A stretch of 64,000 nt of DNA from Sinorhizobium sp. B11 (GCA_039725955.1 CP091033.1:744001-808000); one strand, 5' to 3'. Shown: positions 18,017 through 29,632, counted from the first letter of the stretch. Notes: generated by a model from the letters alone, not told the origin. Made by a program: numbers and translations.

Positions 18017-19185
18017 GCCGGCATCTTCCAGCGGCGCAGGACATACCAGGCGCCGTTGACGCATCCCAGCATTTCCTCCTTGAGAAAGAAGTCGTCCGAG
18101 GTCGCTCCCTTGGGCAGCCGTTTCTTCAACTTTCGAAAATAGTATCGTGGCAGGGCCACGAGGATGCGCCGCAGATTTCCCCGGTTTCCGGTGTTCTGGT
18201 ACTGGACCAGCAAGGCAGCCACATGGCCACTCATATATTGGCGGATCTGCTTGGCGAGCCCTTTCATCTCCTTGCGATGGAAATGCCAGGAAACCGCTGT
18301 CGGCTCGTAGCGGCAGGTGCGACCGTGATGCAGAAGTCGATTCCAGAATTCGGAATCACCCGAGCATCCCGCCGCGCCCATATCCAGCCGCACGTCGAAC
18401 AATCCGATATCGTTGAACACCTGACGGCGGAACGCCTGGCTTGCGCCAGCGCCGATCAGCCAGGCAGGCGCCCCGTATGGTGCGCTCTGGCGATAGAAGT
18501 CGGGACCGAAATCCAGGCGCTTATAGCCTCTGCCAAATCCCCAATGGGTTTCGAAGATCAGTTGCGCGGGCGTGGAAAGCTCTCCGGGAAGGACAAGGCC
18601 GGTAACGCATCCGATCTCGGGCCGGTCAAAGGCCTTCATCAGGTTTTCCAGCCAGCGTTCATGCAGGACCACGTCGTCGTCCGTGAAGGCCACGAACTCG
18701 GTACTTGCCGCGCGCACGGCGGCATTGCGGGCGAAGTCCAGGCCTATTCTGTCTTCCCGCACATAAGTCGCGCCGGCCGCCTCCACGACGCGGCGCGTGC
18801 CGTCGCCGGCTGAGGCGTTGTCGACGACGATGACCTCAACCGGCGACAGAGACTGGCTCGGGATCGATGCGAGACATCTGGCCAGTTCATCCGGCCGGTC
18901 CTTGGTGCAGATCAGGAGGCTGACGTCGCGGTTCCTGATCGGCGTCTGCATTACAATCCGGGCGTGTTCAGTGGTTTCCGTCAGTACGGTGTTTGCTGCC
19001 AGTTCGGTCAGCTCTTCTGGCCCTTTGATAAAGGCCTGACCGACGGGAAGGCCGTCGGAGGTGAAGACGACCAGGCCGGCAGCGACCGCCCGCGCATCCG
19101 CACGGACGTCATCCAAAAGATCCAGGTACTGGATGGGCACGGGAAAGACATTGTCTTTCATGTCACGCGGGACGGCGTCACTCAT
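18010..19185 (-). CDS. Glycosyltransferase family 2
   Basis: About 391 residues. An N-terminal extension of about 90 residues without recognised domain precedes the GT2 core: VSLLICTKDRPDELARCLASI, VIVVDNASAGDGT, and the metal-binding FTDDDVV. The core ends with GAAGCSGDSEFWNRLLHHG, the usual acceptor-side ED-like region. The extension resembles the lead segment found in some cellular-slime and rhamnosyl-type transferases, but I cannot assign it. The start is given at the ATG; a GTG two codons upstream is possible. It lies between the epimerase gene and the fusion gene. Confidence 0.86.
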   Translation of the reverse strand: MSDAVPRDMKDNVFPVPIQYLDLLDDVRADARAVAAGLVVFTSDGLPVGQAFIKGPEELTELAANTVLTETTEHARIVMQTPIRNRDVSLLICTKDRPDELARCLASIPSQSLSPVEVIVVDNASAGDGTRRVVEAAGATYVREDRIGLDFARNAAVRAASTEFVAFTDDDVVLHERWLENLMKAFDRPEIGCVTGLVLPGELSTPAQLIFETHWGFGRGYKRLDFGPDFYRQSAPYGAPAWLIGAGASQAFRRQVFNDIGLFDVRLDMGAAGCSGDSEFWNRLLHHGRTCRYEPTAVSWHFHRKEMKGLAKQIRQYMSGHVAALLVQYQNTGNRGNLRRILVALPRYYFRKLKKRLPKGATSDDFFLKEEMLGCVNGAWYVLRRWKMPAW

Positions 19186-19218
19186 TACCACACTCTGCGC
19201 CAGATGCCGGGGAACTGG

Positions 19219-20223
19219 TTAACGTCCTGCCTTGGCCAGCCGGCGCGTGTCAGACTGAGCAGCGTCAGCCTCTGCGGCAGTAATTTTCATCTCCTGCCTG
19301 AACCAGTCCAAAGTTCTTGCGACGCCTTCCTCGTAGCTAATCGCGCACGACCATTCGGGCATCACATAGTTTGCATTCGTCAAATCCGGCCGTCTGTTTG
19401 TCGGATCATGCGGCGGCGAAGGTTCGAAGACGATCGGAACCCCGCCTATCAGGCGCGAGACATATTGAGCTACTTCGAGGACGGAGATTTCCCGATCGTT
19501 GCCGACATTGAGCGGGCCTCTGTAATCCGTCTCGTTCATCCAGAAGTAGCGCGCAAAACCATCGATGATGTCATCGACATAACCCCAGCTGCGGGACTGC
19601 AAGCCATCTCCGAACACCGTAATGGGGCGGCCTGTGAGAGCCTGGGCTACAAAGTTGGAGACGGCCCGGCCGTCGTCCGCCCGCGTCCTTGGTCCATAGA
19701 CGTTGAAGGGCCGAACAATTTTGACGTCCAGCCCTTGCGTACGCTGCATTTCGAACAGCAGGGACTCCGTGCAGCGTTTGCTTTCGTCATAGGATGAGCG
19801 TGGCCCGGTGCAATCGACCTGGCCCTTGTAAGATTCCGGCTGCGGCGAGACGAGAGGATCACCATAAACTTCCGAGGAAGAGGTGAAACAGAAGCGGCCT
19901 CCCTTTTTCAGAAGGTCCAGAAGACGGTACGCTCCGATGAGATTTGCCGAAATGGTTCTCTTGGGTTCCTTCATGTACCAGGGCGGCGAGGCCGGAGAAG
20001 CAAGATGGTAAACTTCGTCAAATTTGTCCGACGTCTGAAGCTCTTCCACGTCCGATCGCACGAAATGGAAGCGCGGATCCCTAATATGGGAAATATTGGC
20101 CTCAAGACCGGTCCAAAGATTGTCAACGACGACCAGCTTTTCGATGTCGGTGCGATTTAAAAGCCTATCGCACAAATGGGATCCGAGAAAACCGGCTCCG
20201 CCTGCTACAAGCACTTTCTTCAT
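19219..20223 (-). CDS. NAD-dependent sugar epimerase/dehydratase, UDP-glucuronate decarboxylase-like
   Basis: A 334-residue extended short-chain dehydrogenase. The NAD-binding GGAGFLGSHL motif is at residue 8, the catalytic Tyr-Lys pair is in YDESKR, and the HLASPASPPWYMKEP and RPFNVYGPR segments are those of UDP-glucuronate decarboxylases (UDP-xylose synthases). It probably supplies a nucleotide sugar for the glycosyltransferases downstream. It is the first gene of the minus-strand cluster, with an AGGAGAAG ribosome-binding site. UDP-glucose 4-epimerase or dTDP-glucose dehydratase activity is less likely given these motifs. Confidence 0.85.
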   Translation of the reverse strand: MKKVLVAGGAGFLGSHLCDRLLNRTDIEKLVVVDNLWTGLEANISHIRDPRFHFVRSDVEELQTSDKFDEVYHLASPASPPWYMKEPKRTISANLIGAYRLLDLLKKGGRFCFTSSSEVYGDPLVSPQPESYKGQVDCTGPRSSYDESKRCTESLLFEMQRTQGLDVKIVRPFNVYGPRTRADDGRAVSNFVAQALTGRPITVFGDGLQSRSWGYVDDIIDGFARYFWMNETDYRGPLNVGNDREISVLEVAQYVSRLIGGVPIVFEPSPPHDPTNRRPDLTNANYVMPEWSCAISYEEGVARTLDWFRQEMKITAAEADAAQSDTRRLAKAGR

Positions 20224-21077
20224 GACTTCTCCTGCGGATCGAACGTTTAGTTTTGCTTATATTCGAATGCTGCGATCTAAGATCGTCAATAACTCCGGTC
20301 CATTTTTGGGAATTTAGCGTTAAGAACTGTGAATAATGTCGATAATGGTAGTAAATCTGCACGGAGATCCCCCGGCGGGAAAGCATAGCCAAGCGTCGTC
20401 GCGCAGGCCGCAACGATACATCTGCCCCAGATAAGGGAGGTCTCCTTCGATTTGTTGCTGCGCTTCCATATGCAGTCGGAGCGCCAGCGGAGTGAACTCC
20501 ATCTAATGGACCGTCTTGGAGTACCGCTTTCAACGCACCTACAATGTCCTCGACTAAAAGCAACACGGTCGCGTTTTAGCTTTTTTGTGCGGTGCAGAAC
20601 ACGGACTTTAGTCTGATGTGGTCTACCTCATGCGAAGTAGTTAAAGAAACCGAGGATATGCTTTCCAAATCGGACTTAATTCTAGATTGAAACTTTAAGG
20701 CCCTTTTCCTCCATCTAAAGAGCCGGCGCGGCCTTATCCATGTTTCACGTCGCTAGAACTGGAGGCAGGTAGCCCTATCGGGCGAATAACAACTGGTGAC
20801 GGGCTCTTGTTGTGCGTCACTAACCGGTGACCATGCCGCCGCAGGCAGAGCAACCTACTTCTCAAATCCGAGAAATCGCTCTCCTTTTTCAATCACTAAT
20901 TACAATTCGATGATGCATTCGCGCAAGCATTGGAAAATCGAAAACGATCGCGGTCGCTTGCATCTGTTCATTTCCAACGATGGAGCCACTTTCCTGATTG
21001 ACAGGACCACTTGCGCCGCTATTCTATTATAAAAATCGACATAACATAATTGTGGAACATTAAAACGGGAGCATGAA
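20224..21077. other. 854-bp divergent intergenic region without a supported gene
   Basis: This lower-GC stretch separates the glycan cluster from the second Opp-type operon and should hold promoters for both. Short frames exist on both strands but lack ribosome-binding sites and recognisable domains. Near the right end is a promoter-like TTGACA (20998-21003) followed by AT-rich ATTCTATTATAAAA (21021-21034), about 50 bases ahead of the binding-protein gene. Spacing to the best -10 match (TATTAT, 21025-21030) is 21, longer than ideal. Confidence 0.4.
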
Positions 21078-22604
21078 ATGAAGACACTGGTCGCATTCCT
21101 TCTCGGCACGGCGTTGGTCGCTTTGCCGACAACTTTGATGGCTCAGGAAAAGGGTGGCGTGATCAACGTCGCGACGATCGGCGAGCCGCCGACGCTTGAC
21201 CCGATGTCCTCGACCGCCGACCTCGTCGGTATCGTCACGCAGCACATTTTCGAAACGCTCTACACTTTCGACAAGAAGTGGAATGTTACGCCGCTTCTGG
21301 CTGAAAGCCTGCCGGAAATCAGTGCGGACGGTAAGACCTATACGATCAAGCTGCGCACCGGCATCAAGTTTCACGATAACTCCGACATGACCTCGGAAGA
21401 CGTCGTTGCCTCGCTAGGCCGCTGGATGAAAATCGCCTCGCGCGGGAAGCAGGTTGCGAGCTTCATCGACTCCATTACTGCGGTGGATCCGGCGACCGTC
21501 AAGATCGCGCTGAAACAGCCCTATGCGCCGCTGACTTCGCTGCTCGCCTTCAACAACTCCGCAGCCATCATCATTCCCGCCGAAAAGCAGGATGAACCGA
21601 TGAAGGAATTCATCGGCACCGGTCCCTATATGTTGAAGGAGCGCAAGGCAGACCAATATATCCAGCTCGTCCGTTTCGATGGCTATAAGTCACGGGATGG
21701 CGAGAGCGACGGTTATGGCGGCGCCCGCCACCAGTATCTCGACGAAATCCGCTTCGTGCCGGTTCCTGATGCCAACACCCGCGTCGAGGCCGCCGTTTCC
21801 GGCCAGTACGATTACGTCGACTCGATCCCGGTCGAATCCTTCGATAAATTGAAGGCGTCGAGCGCTTCGCAGCCGGTCATCCTGAAGCCTTTCGGCTATC
21901 CGGTCTTCGTCTTCAACACGAAGGAAGGGCTTGCCAAGAACGTTGAGGTCCGCAAGGCGATCCGCCAGGCGCTCAGCATGGAAGACATGCTTGCCGCCGC
22001 TTTCGGCAGCACGGATTTTTACACGCTCGACGGCGATATCTATCCGAAGCCTTACGCCTGGAATACGGATGCCGGTGTCGAGGGCAATTATAATGTCGCC
22101 GATTCCGAAGGCGCTGCCGCGGCAGCAAAAACGGCCGGCTACATTGGCGAGCCGATCCGCATTCTGACCAGCCGCCAGTATGAATTCCATTACAAGATGG
22201 CGCAGGTCGCTGCCGAATATCTGAAGGCTGCCGGTTTCGCCGTCGACCTGCAGGTTGTCGACTGGGCGACGCTGACGCAGCGCCGTACCGATCCGAAGCT
22301 CTGGGATATCTACATCACTCATAGCCCCTTCCTGCCGGAGCCGGCGCTGATCGGTTCGTTGTCTCCGAGCTCGCCTGGCTGGTGGGACACGCCGGCCCGC
22401 AAGACCGTCGTCGATGCCTTTACCTCCGAAGTCGACCCGCAGAAGCGTGTGGCACTTTGGGCCAATGTTCAGAAGGCCATGTACGACGAAGTGCCCTACA
22501 TGAAGATCGGCGATTTCAACGCCGTATCAGCAAAATCGACCAAGCTCGAAGGCGTCGACCCGGCTCCGTGGCCATACTTCTGGAACGCATCGGTCAAGAA
22601 GTAA
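21078..22604 (+). CDS. ABC transporter substrate-binding protein, family 5
   Basis: A 508-residue periplasmic binding protein of the SBP_bac_5 family. The signal peptide is clear (MKTLVAFLLGTALVALPTTLMAQE, cleavage near residue 22). The family landmarks IGEPPTLDPM, HIFETLYTFD and GIKFHDNSDMTSEDVV follow. A GGGAG ribosome-binding site precedes the ATG. It leads an operon with two permeases, an amidohydrolase, a RidA protein, a SelA-like PLP enzyme and a double ATPase. The ligand is therefore probably an N-acylated amino compound or small peptide, not established. Confidence 0.9.
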   Translation: MKTLVAFLLGTALVALPTTLMAQEKGGVINVATIGEPPTLDPMSSTADLVGIVTQHIFETLYTFDKKWNVTPLLAESLPEISADGKTYTIKLRTGIKFHDNSDMTSEDVVASLGRWMKIASRGKQVASFIDSITAVDPATVKIALKQPYAPLTSLLAFNNSAAIIIPAEKQDEPMKEFIGTGPYMLKERKADQYIQLVRFDGYKSRDGESDGYGGARHQYLDEIRFVPVPDANTRVEAAVSGQYDYVDSIPVESFDKLKASSASQPVILKPFGYPVFVFNTKEGLAKNVEVRKAIRQALSMEDMLAAAFGSTDFYTLDGDIYPKPYAWNTDAGVEGNYNVADSEGAAAAAKTAGYIGEPIRILTSRQYEFHYKMAQVAAEYLKAAGFAVDLQVVDWATLTQRRTDPKLWDIYITHSPFLPEPALIGSLSPSSPGWWDTPARKTVVDAFTSEVDPQKRVALWANVQKAMYDEVPYMKIGDFNAVSAKSTKLEGVDPAPWPYFWNASVKK

Positions 22605-22683
22605 CGCTCTCCATCGCGGGATATCGGTGCACTCGCGCCGGTATCCTTTTTCCATCGGCCCGCCCGGCACCGAGGCAGACCTC

Positions 22684-23625
22684 ATGATACGTTACATTTT
22701 TCAGCGCCTGCTTGGCATGATCGTCGTGATGTTCCTCGTCGTCACGATCGTCTTCGTCATCGTGCGCGTCACGCCCGGTGATCCAGCCGCCGTCATGCTC
22801 GGCCCCGATGCGACCTCGCAGGATATCGCAGATCTCAGGGCCAACCTTGGTCTGGATCGGTCGATCGGCGTGCAATATCTCTATTATATCGGCCAGTTGC
22901 TGAAGGGCGATCTTGGGCAGTCGATCTTCCTCAATATGCCGGTGACGTCAGCGCTGCTCGATCGCGCTGAACCGACCTTCTTCTTGACGATCTTCTCGCT
23001 TGTCATCGCCGGCATCATCGCGCTTCCGATCGGCATCTATGCCGCCTATCGCCGTGGCTCCTTCATCGATCAGGCGGCAACGACGCTTGCGATGTTTGCC
23101 GCCAGCATTCCGAGCTTCTGGCTCGGTCTCATCCTCATGCAGATTTTTGCCGTGCGTTTCGGTCTGTTTCCCGTCTCCGGATATGGAGGACCTGGATCGA
23201 CATTCCTCGATCGCATGTATCACCTGACACTACCCGCCTTTGCGCTCGGCATCGTCTCCTCCGCGCTCATCCTGCGCTTCACGCGCGCCTCGATGCTCGA
23301 TGTGCTGGGCGACGATTACATCCGAACCGCCCGTGCCAAGGGCCTGATCGAACACCGGGTCATCCTCAAGCATGCCCTGAAGAATGCGTTGATCCCGATC
23401 CTCACAGTTCTCGGTCTCACCGCTGCGGTGTTGATCTCAGGCGCGGTGGTGACCGAGACCGTCTTCGGTCTCCCGGGTGTCGGCAATCTCGTCGTGTCGG
23501 CCGTCCTGCGCCGTGACTATCCGGTCATTCAAGGTGCGCTTCTGGTGATTGCGGCCCTGTACGTCCTGATCAATTTTGCGATCGACATGCTCTATCTGCT
23601 TGTCGATCCGAGGGTGCGCTACTGA
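22684..23625 (+). CDS. ABC transporter permease, OppB/DppB type
   Basis: About 313 residues with six helices: MIRYIFQRLLGMIVVMFLVVTIVF at the start, the RVTPGDPA segment of DppB proteins, and an EAA loop (GDDYIRTARAKGLIEHRVI) near residue 213. It ends in LLVDPRVRY. The start at 22684 is favoured because GAGG sits upstream at good distance and the protein then begins exactly like DppB; an ATG at 22627 would add an unusual 19-residue lead. The stop overlaps the next start by one base. Confidence 0.9.
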   Translation: MIRYIFQRLLGMIVVMFLVVTIVFVIVRVTPGDPAAVMLGPDATSQDIADLRANLGLDRSIGVQYLYYIGQLLKGDLGQSIFLNMPVTSALLDRAEPTFFLTIFSLVIAGIIALPIGIYAAYRRGSFIDQAATTLAMFAASIPSFWLGLILMQIFAVRFGLFPVSGYGGPGSTFLDRMYHLTLPAFALGIVSSALILRFTRASMLDVLGDDYIRTARAKGLIEHRVILKHALKNALIPILTVLGLTAAVLISGAVVTETVFGLPGVGNLVVSAVLRRDYPVIQGALLVIAALYVLINFAIDMLYLLVDPRVRY

Positions 23626-24494
23626 TGACGGATATCGCGATCAAACCGGCCGAAAGCGAAGGCCGTAAATTCATCCGCCGCCTTCTGAAGCGCAAGACGG
23701 TTGCCTTCGGCCTGCTCATCCTCACGGTTTTCGTGTTGCTGGCGATCCTGGCGCCATGGGTTACGCCCTTTTCGCCATCCAAGCTTTCGATCGTCAACCG
23801 GTTGAAACCCCCGAGCGGCACGTACTTCTTCGGGACTGACGAATTCGGCCGGGATGTCCTGTCGCGCACCATTTTCGCCGGCCGCCTGTCGCTGCTCGTG
23901 GGCGTCGCGGTCGTTGCACTTTCGGCGGCGATCGGAGTGACGCTCGGGCTACTTGCCGGATTTTTCAAAAACCTCGACACGCCGATCGCCCGCCTGATCG
24001 ATGCGATGATGGCCTTCCCGGATATCCTGCTGGCGATTGCGCTTGTTGCGGCTCTCGGTCCGTCGCTGACGACCGTCATCATCGCGCTGTCGATTGTCTA
24101 TGCGCCGCGCCTTGCCCGCATCGTCCGCGCCTCGACCCTCGTCATCCGCGAATTGCCCTATGTCGAGGCGGCGCAGGCGCTCGGTATTTCGACCTTCCAT
24201 ATCATGACGCGCCATGTGCTGAGGAACCTGCTCTCGCCGATCATGGTGCAGTCGACTTTCCTCTTTGCGAGCGCCATGCTCGCCGAAGCCGGCCTGTCTT
24301 TCCTTGGCCTCGGGGTCAGCCCGGAAATTCCGACCTGGGGCACGATGATTGCCGCCGGCCGGCAATATATCGGGCAGGCCGACTGGATGACGCTGTTTCC
24401 CGGCGTCGCCATCATTCTCTCCGTGCTTTCGCTCCAGATGGTCGGTGACGGTCTGCGCGACATGCTCGATCCCAAACTTCGAAAGGACCTCTAA
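23625..24494 (+). CDS. ABC transporter permease, OppC/DppC type
   Basis: A 289-residue permease with the OppC N-terminal helix (VAFGLLILTVFVLLAILAPWVTPF), the FFGTDEFGRDVLSR signature, an EAA loop (LPYVEAAQALGISTFHIM) near residue 175 and the closing DGLRDMLDPKLRK. It pairs with the preceding permease. The adjacent genes are tightly packed: the ATG overlaps the previous stop, and the amidohydrolase ATG at 24495 follows directly. Confidence 0.92.
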   Translation: MTDIAIKPAESEGRKFIRRLLKRKTVAFGLLILTVFVLLAILAPWVTPFSPSKLSIVNRLKPPSGTYFFGTDEFGRDVLSRTIFAGRLSLLVGVAVVALSAAIGVTLGLLAGFFKNLDTPIARLIDAMMAFPDILLAIALVAALGPSLTTVIIALSIVYAPRLARIVRASTLVIRELPYVEAAQALGISTFHIMTRHVLRNLLSPIMVQSTFLFASAMLAEAGLSFLGLGVSPEIPTWGTMIAAGRQYIGQADWMTLFPGVAIILSVLSLQMVGDGLRDMLDPKLRKDL

Positions 24495-25703
24495 ATGACC
24501 GGTGGAACAGCGGGCAAGCCGCTCCTTCTCACCAACGTGAAGCCCGTTGGCTTTGGTGCTGGTACGCCTGAAGGGGCGATAGACATTCTGGTCGATGCGG
24601 GTGGCAAGATCGCCAGGCTCGGCCCGTCCCTGGCCGTGGCCGATGATGTAACACGCGTTGACGGCAATGGTGCCTTCGTCTCGCCCGGCTGGGTCGACCT
24701 GCATGTCCATATCTGGCACGGTGGTACCGATATCTCGATCCGTCCGTCCGAATGCGGCGTCGAACGGGGCGTGACGACATTGGTCGATGCCGGTTCCGCC
24801 GGTGAGGCCAACTTCCACGGTTTCCGTGAATATATTATCGAGCCGTCGAAGGAACGCATCAAGGCCTTCCTCAATCTCGGCTCCATCGGACTGGTCGCCT
24901 GCAACCGTGTCGCGGAACTGCGCGACATCAGGGATATCGACCTTGATCGCATCCTCGAATGTTATGCCGAAAACAGTGAGCACATTGTCGGCATCAAGGT
25001 GCGTGCCAGCCATGTGATCACCGGCTCCTGGGGTGTCACGCCCGTCAAGCTTGGCAAGAAGATCGCGAAGATCCTGAAGGTGCCTATGATGGTGCATGTC
25101 GGCGAGCCGCCGGCGCTCTATGACGAAGTGCTGGAAATTCTCGGCCCCGGCGATGTCGTGACCCACTGCTTCAACGGCAAGGCAGGCTCCAGCATCATGG
25201 AGGACGAGGATCTCTTCAATCTTGCCGAACGCTGCGCATCCGAAGGCATCCGCCTCGACATTGGCCATGGCGGCGCTTCCTTCTCCTTCAAGGTGGCGGA
25301 GGCAGCGATTGCCCGCGGTCTCCTGCCGTATTCGATCTCGACCGACCTGCACGGTCATTCGATGAACTTCCCGGTGTGGGATCTGGCAACGACGATGTCG
25401 AAGCTGCTCTCGGTCGGCATGCCCTTTGACAAGGTGATCAATGCGGTGACCCATGCACCGGCATCGGTCATCAAGCTGTCGATGGACAACCGCCTTTCGG
25501 TTGGCGCTCAGGCCGAGTTCACCGTTTTCGATCTCGTCGATTCCGATCTCGAAGCCACCGATTCCAATGGCGACGTGTCGGTCCTGAAGAAGCTCTTCGA
25601 GCCGCGGCATGCAGTCATCGGCAACGAGGCCTATACCTCCAGCCGTTATGTGCCGCGCGCCCGCAAGCTGGTGCGCCATAGCCACGGTTATTCCTACCGG
25701 TAA
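24495..25703 (+). CDS. Amidohydrolase/deacetylase family metallohydrolase (COG3964 type)
   Basis: A 402-residue amidohydrolase-superfamily enzyme. Metal ligands are visible: HVHIW (HxH) near residue 74, a lysine candidate in GIKVRAS, HVGEPP, THCFNG, and the catalytic Asp in STDLHGHS. The overall pattern matches the COG3964 group, often misnamed dihydroorotase; studied members hydrolyse acetylated substrates in vitro. Its gene follows the permease with no gap and precedes a RidA gene and a SelA-like gene, a combination recurring with this family in other bacteria. I infer deacylation of the imported compound. Confidence 0.85.
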   Translation: MTGGTAGKPLLLTNVKPVGFGAGTPEGAIDILVDAGGKIARLGPSLAVADDVTRVDGNGAFVSPGWVDLHVHIWHGGTDISIRPSECGVERGVTTLVDAGSAGEANFHGFREYIIEPSKERIKAFLNLGSIGLVACNRVAELRDIRDIDLDRILECYAENSEHIVGIKVRASHVITGSWGVTPVKLGKKIAKILKVPMMVHVGEPPALYDEVLEILGPGDVVTHCFNGKAGSSIMEDEDLFNLAERCASEGIRLDIGHGGASFSFKVAEAAIARGLLPYSISTDLHGHSMNFPVWDLATTMSKLLSVGMPFDKVINAVTHAPASVIKLSMDNRLSVGAQAEFTVFDLVDSDLEATDSNGDVSVLKKLFEPRHAVIGNEAYTSSRYVPRARKLVRHSHGYSYR

Positions 25704-25742
25704 GACCGAAGCATAAAAGAAAATCGCATGACAGGAGTTCGC

Positions 25743-26243
25743 GTGAACCAGTCTTCCGCCACCGCCGGCACCATCGGCACGTCGCCTTATGAGCGGCTTG
25801 CCGCGCTCGGCATAAAACTTCCGGCTTCACCGCCGCCGATCGCCAATTTCGTCACCCACGTGCAGGAGGGCAACATGCTTTACCTGTCAGGGCAGGGGCC
25901 GCGTGAGGCCGACGGCTTCATGCATGCCGGCAAGGTGGGCGCCGAGGTCGGCATCGAAGCCGCCTACACGCATGCAAGGCTCACTGGCATCAATCTGCTT
26001 TCCGTCATGCATGAGGCGCTGGGCGATCTCGGCCGCGTCAAGCGTGTCGTCAAGCTGCTCGGCATGGTCAATGCGGTGCCGCACTTCGTCGACCATCCCG
26101 CCGTCATCAACGGCTGCTCGGATCTTTTGATCGATGTCTTCGGTGAGGAGATCGGGCAGCATGCGCGCTCGGCGGTCGGGTTCGGATCGCTGCCGGGAAA
26201 TATCACCGTCGAAATCGAGGCTATCGTCGCGCTCAGGGATTAA
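25743..26243 (+). CDS. RidA/YjgF family protein
   Basis: A protein of about 166 residues of the RidA (YjgF/YER057c/UK114) superfamily, likely trimeric. RidA proteins hydrolyse reactive enamine/imine intermediates released by PLP enzymes, or act as related hydrolases. The segments ANFVTHVQEGNMLYLSGQGP and GEEIGQHARSAVGFGSLPGNITVEIEAIVAL are typical. The GTG at 25743 is preferred because GGAG sits five bases ahead; an ATG at 25728 lies in frame upstream. Its place next to a SelA-like PLP enzyme supports an imine-handling role. The canonical catalytic Arg of RidA may correspond to R154 of the HARSAVG stretch, uncertain. Confidence 0.87.
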   Translation: MNQSSATAGTIGTSPYERLAALGIKLPASPPPIANFVTHVQEGNMLYLSGQGPREADGFMHAGKVGAEVGIEAAYTHARLTGINLLSVMHEALGDLGRVKRVVKLLGMVNAVPHFVDHPAVINGCSDLLIDVFGEEIGQHARSAVGFGSLPGNITVEIEAIVALRD

Positions 26244-26294
26244 CGAGGCTGAGCATGATTGCTCCGGCCCAACAGTTTGAAATTGGAGACATCC

Positions 26295-27491
26295 ATGTCT
26301 GAGGACATCCGCACATCGATCGGCCTTCGGCCGGTCATCAACGTTTCCGGCACGATGACCAGCCTCGGTGCTTCGATCGTCGTTCCCGAGGCGATTGCCG
26401 CCATGTCGTCGATCCTGCCGCAGTTTGTCGAGATCAACGATCTTCAGCGCAAGGCAAGTGCGATCATTGCGCGGCTGACCGGCGGCGAAGCGGGTTTCGT
26501 CACCGCCTCCTGCTCGGCCGGCATATCGCTTGCTGTCGCGGGCGCGATCACCGGCAATAATCTTCTCGCCATCGAGAAGCTGCCGGATCCTGTTCCGGAG
26601 AAGAACGAAGTTCTCGTCCAGATGGGCCACGTCGTCAGCTATGGCGCGCCGGTCGATCAGGCGATCCGCCTTGCCGGCGGCAAGGTCGTGCTGGTTGGTC
26701 AGGCAACCTCTACACACCGCTTCCACATGGAACATGCGATCACCGAAAAGACCGCGGCAGCCGTCTATGTCGTTTCGCACCATGTCGTGGATTATGGTCT
26801 GCTGAACCTCAAGGAATTCGTCGAGATCGCCCACGCAAAGGGCGTTCCCGTCATCGTCGATGCTGCCTCGGAATATGACCTGCGCATTTTCCTGGAACAG
26901 GGGGCCGATGTGGCGCTCTATTCCGGTCACAAGTTCCTGGGCGGTCCGACCTCGGGCATCGTTGCCGGCAAAAAGGAACTGGTGCGCAACGCCTTCCTGC
27001 AGAATATGGGCATCGGCCGTGGCATGAAGGTCGGCAAGGAAAGCATCTTCGGCGTCATGGCAGCACTTGAGGCCTGGGAAAAGCGTGACCATGCCGGCAT
27101 CCGTGAGCGTGAAACGAGCTATCTCAACCTCTGGAAACAGACACTCGATGGCCGCCCCGGCGTAACTGCATTGATCGAGCCGGATCCGACCAGCAATCCG
27201 CTAGATCGCATGCGCGTGATCATCGATACCGATGAGGCCCATATCACCGCCTGGGACCTCGCCGATGCGCTCGGCCGTGGTTCTCCGCCGATCATCGTGC
27301 GCGACCACGAAGTCGAGCACCGCTACTTCTATCTTGATCCGTGCAATCTCCATCCGGGTCAGGAGAAGATGGTTGCCAGCCGTCTGGCCGAGGAACTCGA
27401 CAAGGCACGTGCCTCCAACGAGATCATCGCGACGCCGATCGAAAACCGCAGCAAGCGACGTTTCGAAGGTGTGCTGAAGTGGCCGGATTGA
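26295..27491 (+). CDS. SelA-like PLP-dependent enzyme (aminotransferase fold; lyase-type)
   Basis: A protein of about 398 residues of the SelA-related PLP family (EF_0838/DgaE-like group). The segments [36 protein letters not shown] and the PLP-lysine motif [13 protein letters not shown] (Lys213) are visible. True SelA acts on seryl-tRNA; relatives such as DgaE eliminate ammonia from an amino-sugar acid phosphate. With no selenocysteine genes nearby, and with a deacylase and RidA in the operon, an elimination reaction on a deacylated amino compound is the best guess. The ATG at 26295 has GGAG six bases ahead; an earlier ATG at 26259 does not. Confidence 0.85.
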   Translation: MSEDIRTSIGLRPVINVSGTMTSLGASIVVPEAIAAMSSILPQFVEINDLQRKASAIIARLTGGEAGFVTASCSAGISLAVAGAITGNNLLAIEKLPDPVPEKNEVLVQMGHVVSYGAPVDQAIRLAGGKVVLVGQATSTHRFHMEHAITEKTAAAVYVVSHHVVDYGLLNLKEFVEIAHAKGVPVIVDAASEYDLRIFLEQGADVALYSGHKFLGGPTSGIVAGKKELVRNAFLQNMGIGRGMKVGKESIFGVMAALEAWEKRDHAGIRERETSYLNLWKQTLDGRPGVTALIEPDPTSNPLDRMRVIIDTDEAHITAWDLADALGRGSPPIIVRDHEVEHRYFYLDPCNLHPGQEKMVASRLAEELDKARASNEIIATPIENRSKRRFEGVLKWPD

Positions 27492-27527
27492 TACGAGACT
27501 GAAGGCGCGAATTCTAAGGAAGCGATC

Positions 27528-29363
<1,836 letters not shown>

Positions 29364-29434
29364 TAACGCCTCTAGGCCGCGGCTGCCAGCTTTCATCGCT
29401 GCCACGGTCTGCAAATTGGCGGCGCCGGGAGCGC

Positions 29435-29632
29435 TCAGTGCTTCGTATCGTCGGCTCGAAGCTGGTCGATCGCGTCAAGCGCTTCGTCCGCCGTCCAACC
29501 CGCGCGCAATGCCGCGGCAACGAGCCGAACTTCCGCCTCCATTTCAAGCCTAAGATATAATCCCTCAAGGGCCTCTTTGGCCGTAACCACGTGATCGTCA
29601 TGCGGCACAACTTCAGCAATCCGTGCGGTCAT
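29435..29632 (-). CDS. Small hypothetical protein (65 aa)
   Basis: A 65-residue acidic protein starting MTARIAEVVPHDDHVV, predicted to be mostly helical, with an AAGWTADEALDAIDQL stretch resembling a small UBA-like or helical-hairpin module. An AAGGAA ribosome-binding site lies at proper distance. A longer in-frame version reaching 29773 lacks that support. No function can be assigned. It stands alone, convergent with the ATPase gene and divergent from the cyclase gene. Confidence 0.55.
   Translation of the reverse strand: MTARIAEVVPHDDHVVTAKEALEGLYLRLEMEAEVRLVAAALRAGWTADEALDAIDQLRADDTKH

Noticed and set aside
20320..20502. 60-codon minus-strand frame in the intergenic gap
   Set aside because: Looks slightly protein-like but has no ribosome-binding site, no family match and no partner gene.
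20165..20566. 133-codon minus-strand frame overlapping the epimerase start
   Set aside because: Overlaps the well-supported epimerase start and its ribosome-binding site; composition is not protein-like.
26295..27491. L-seryl-tRNA(Sec) selenium transferase
   Set aside because: Only the fold is shared; no selB, selD or selC nearby, and the operon context is catabolic.
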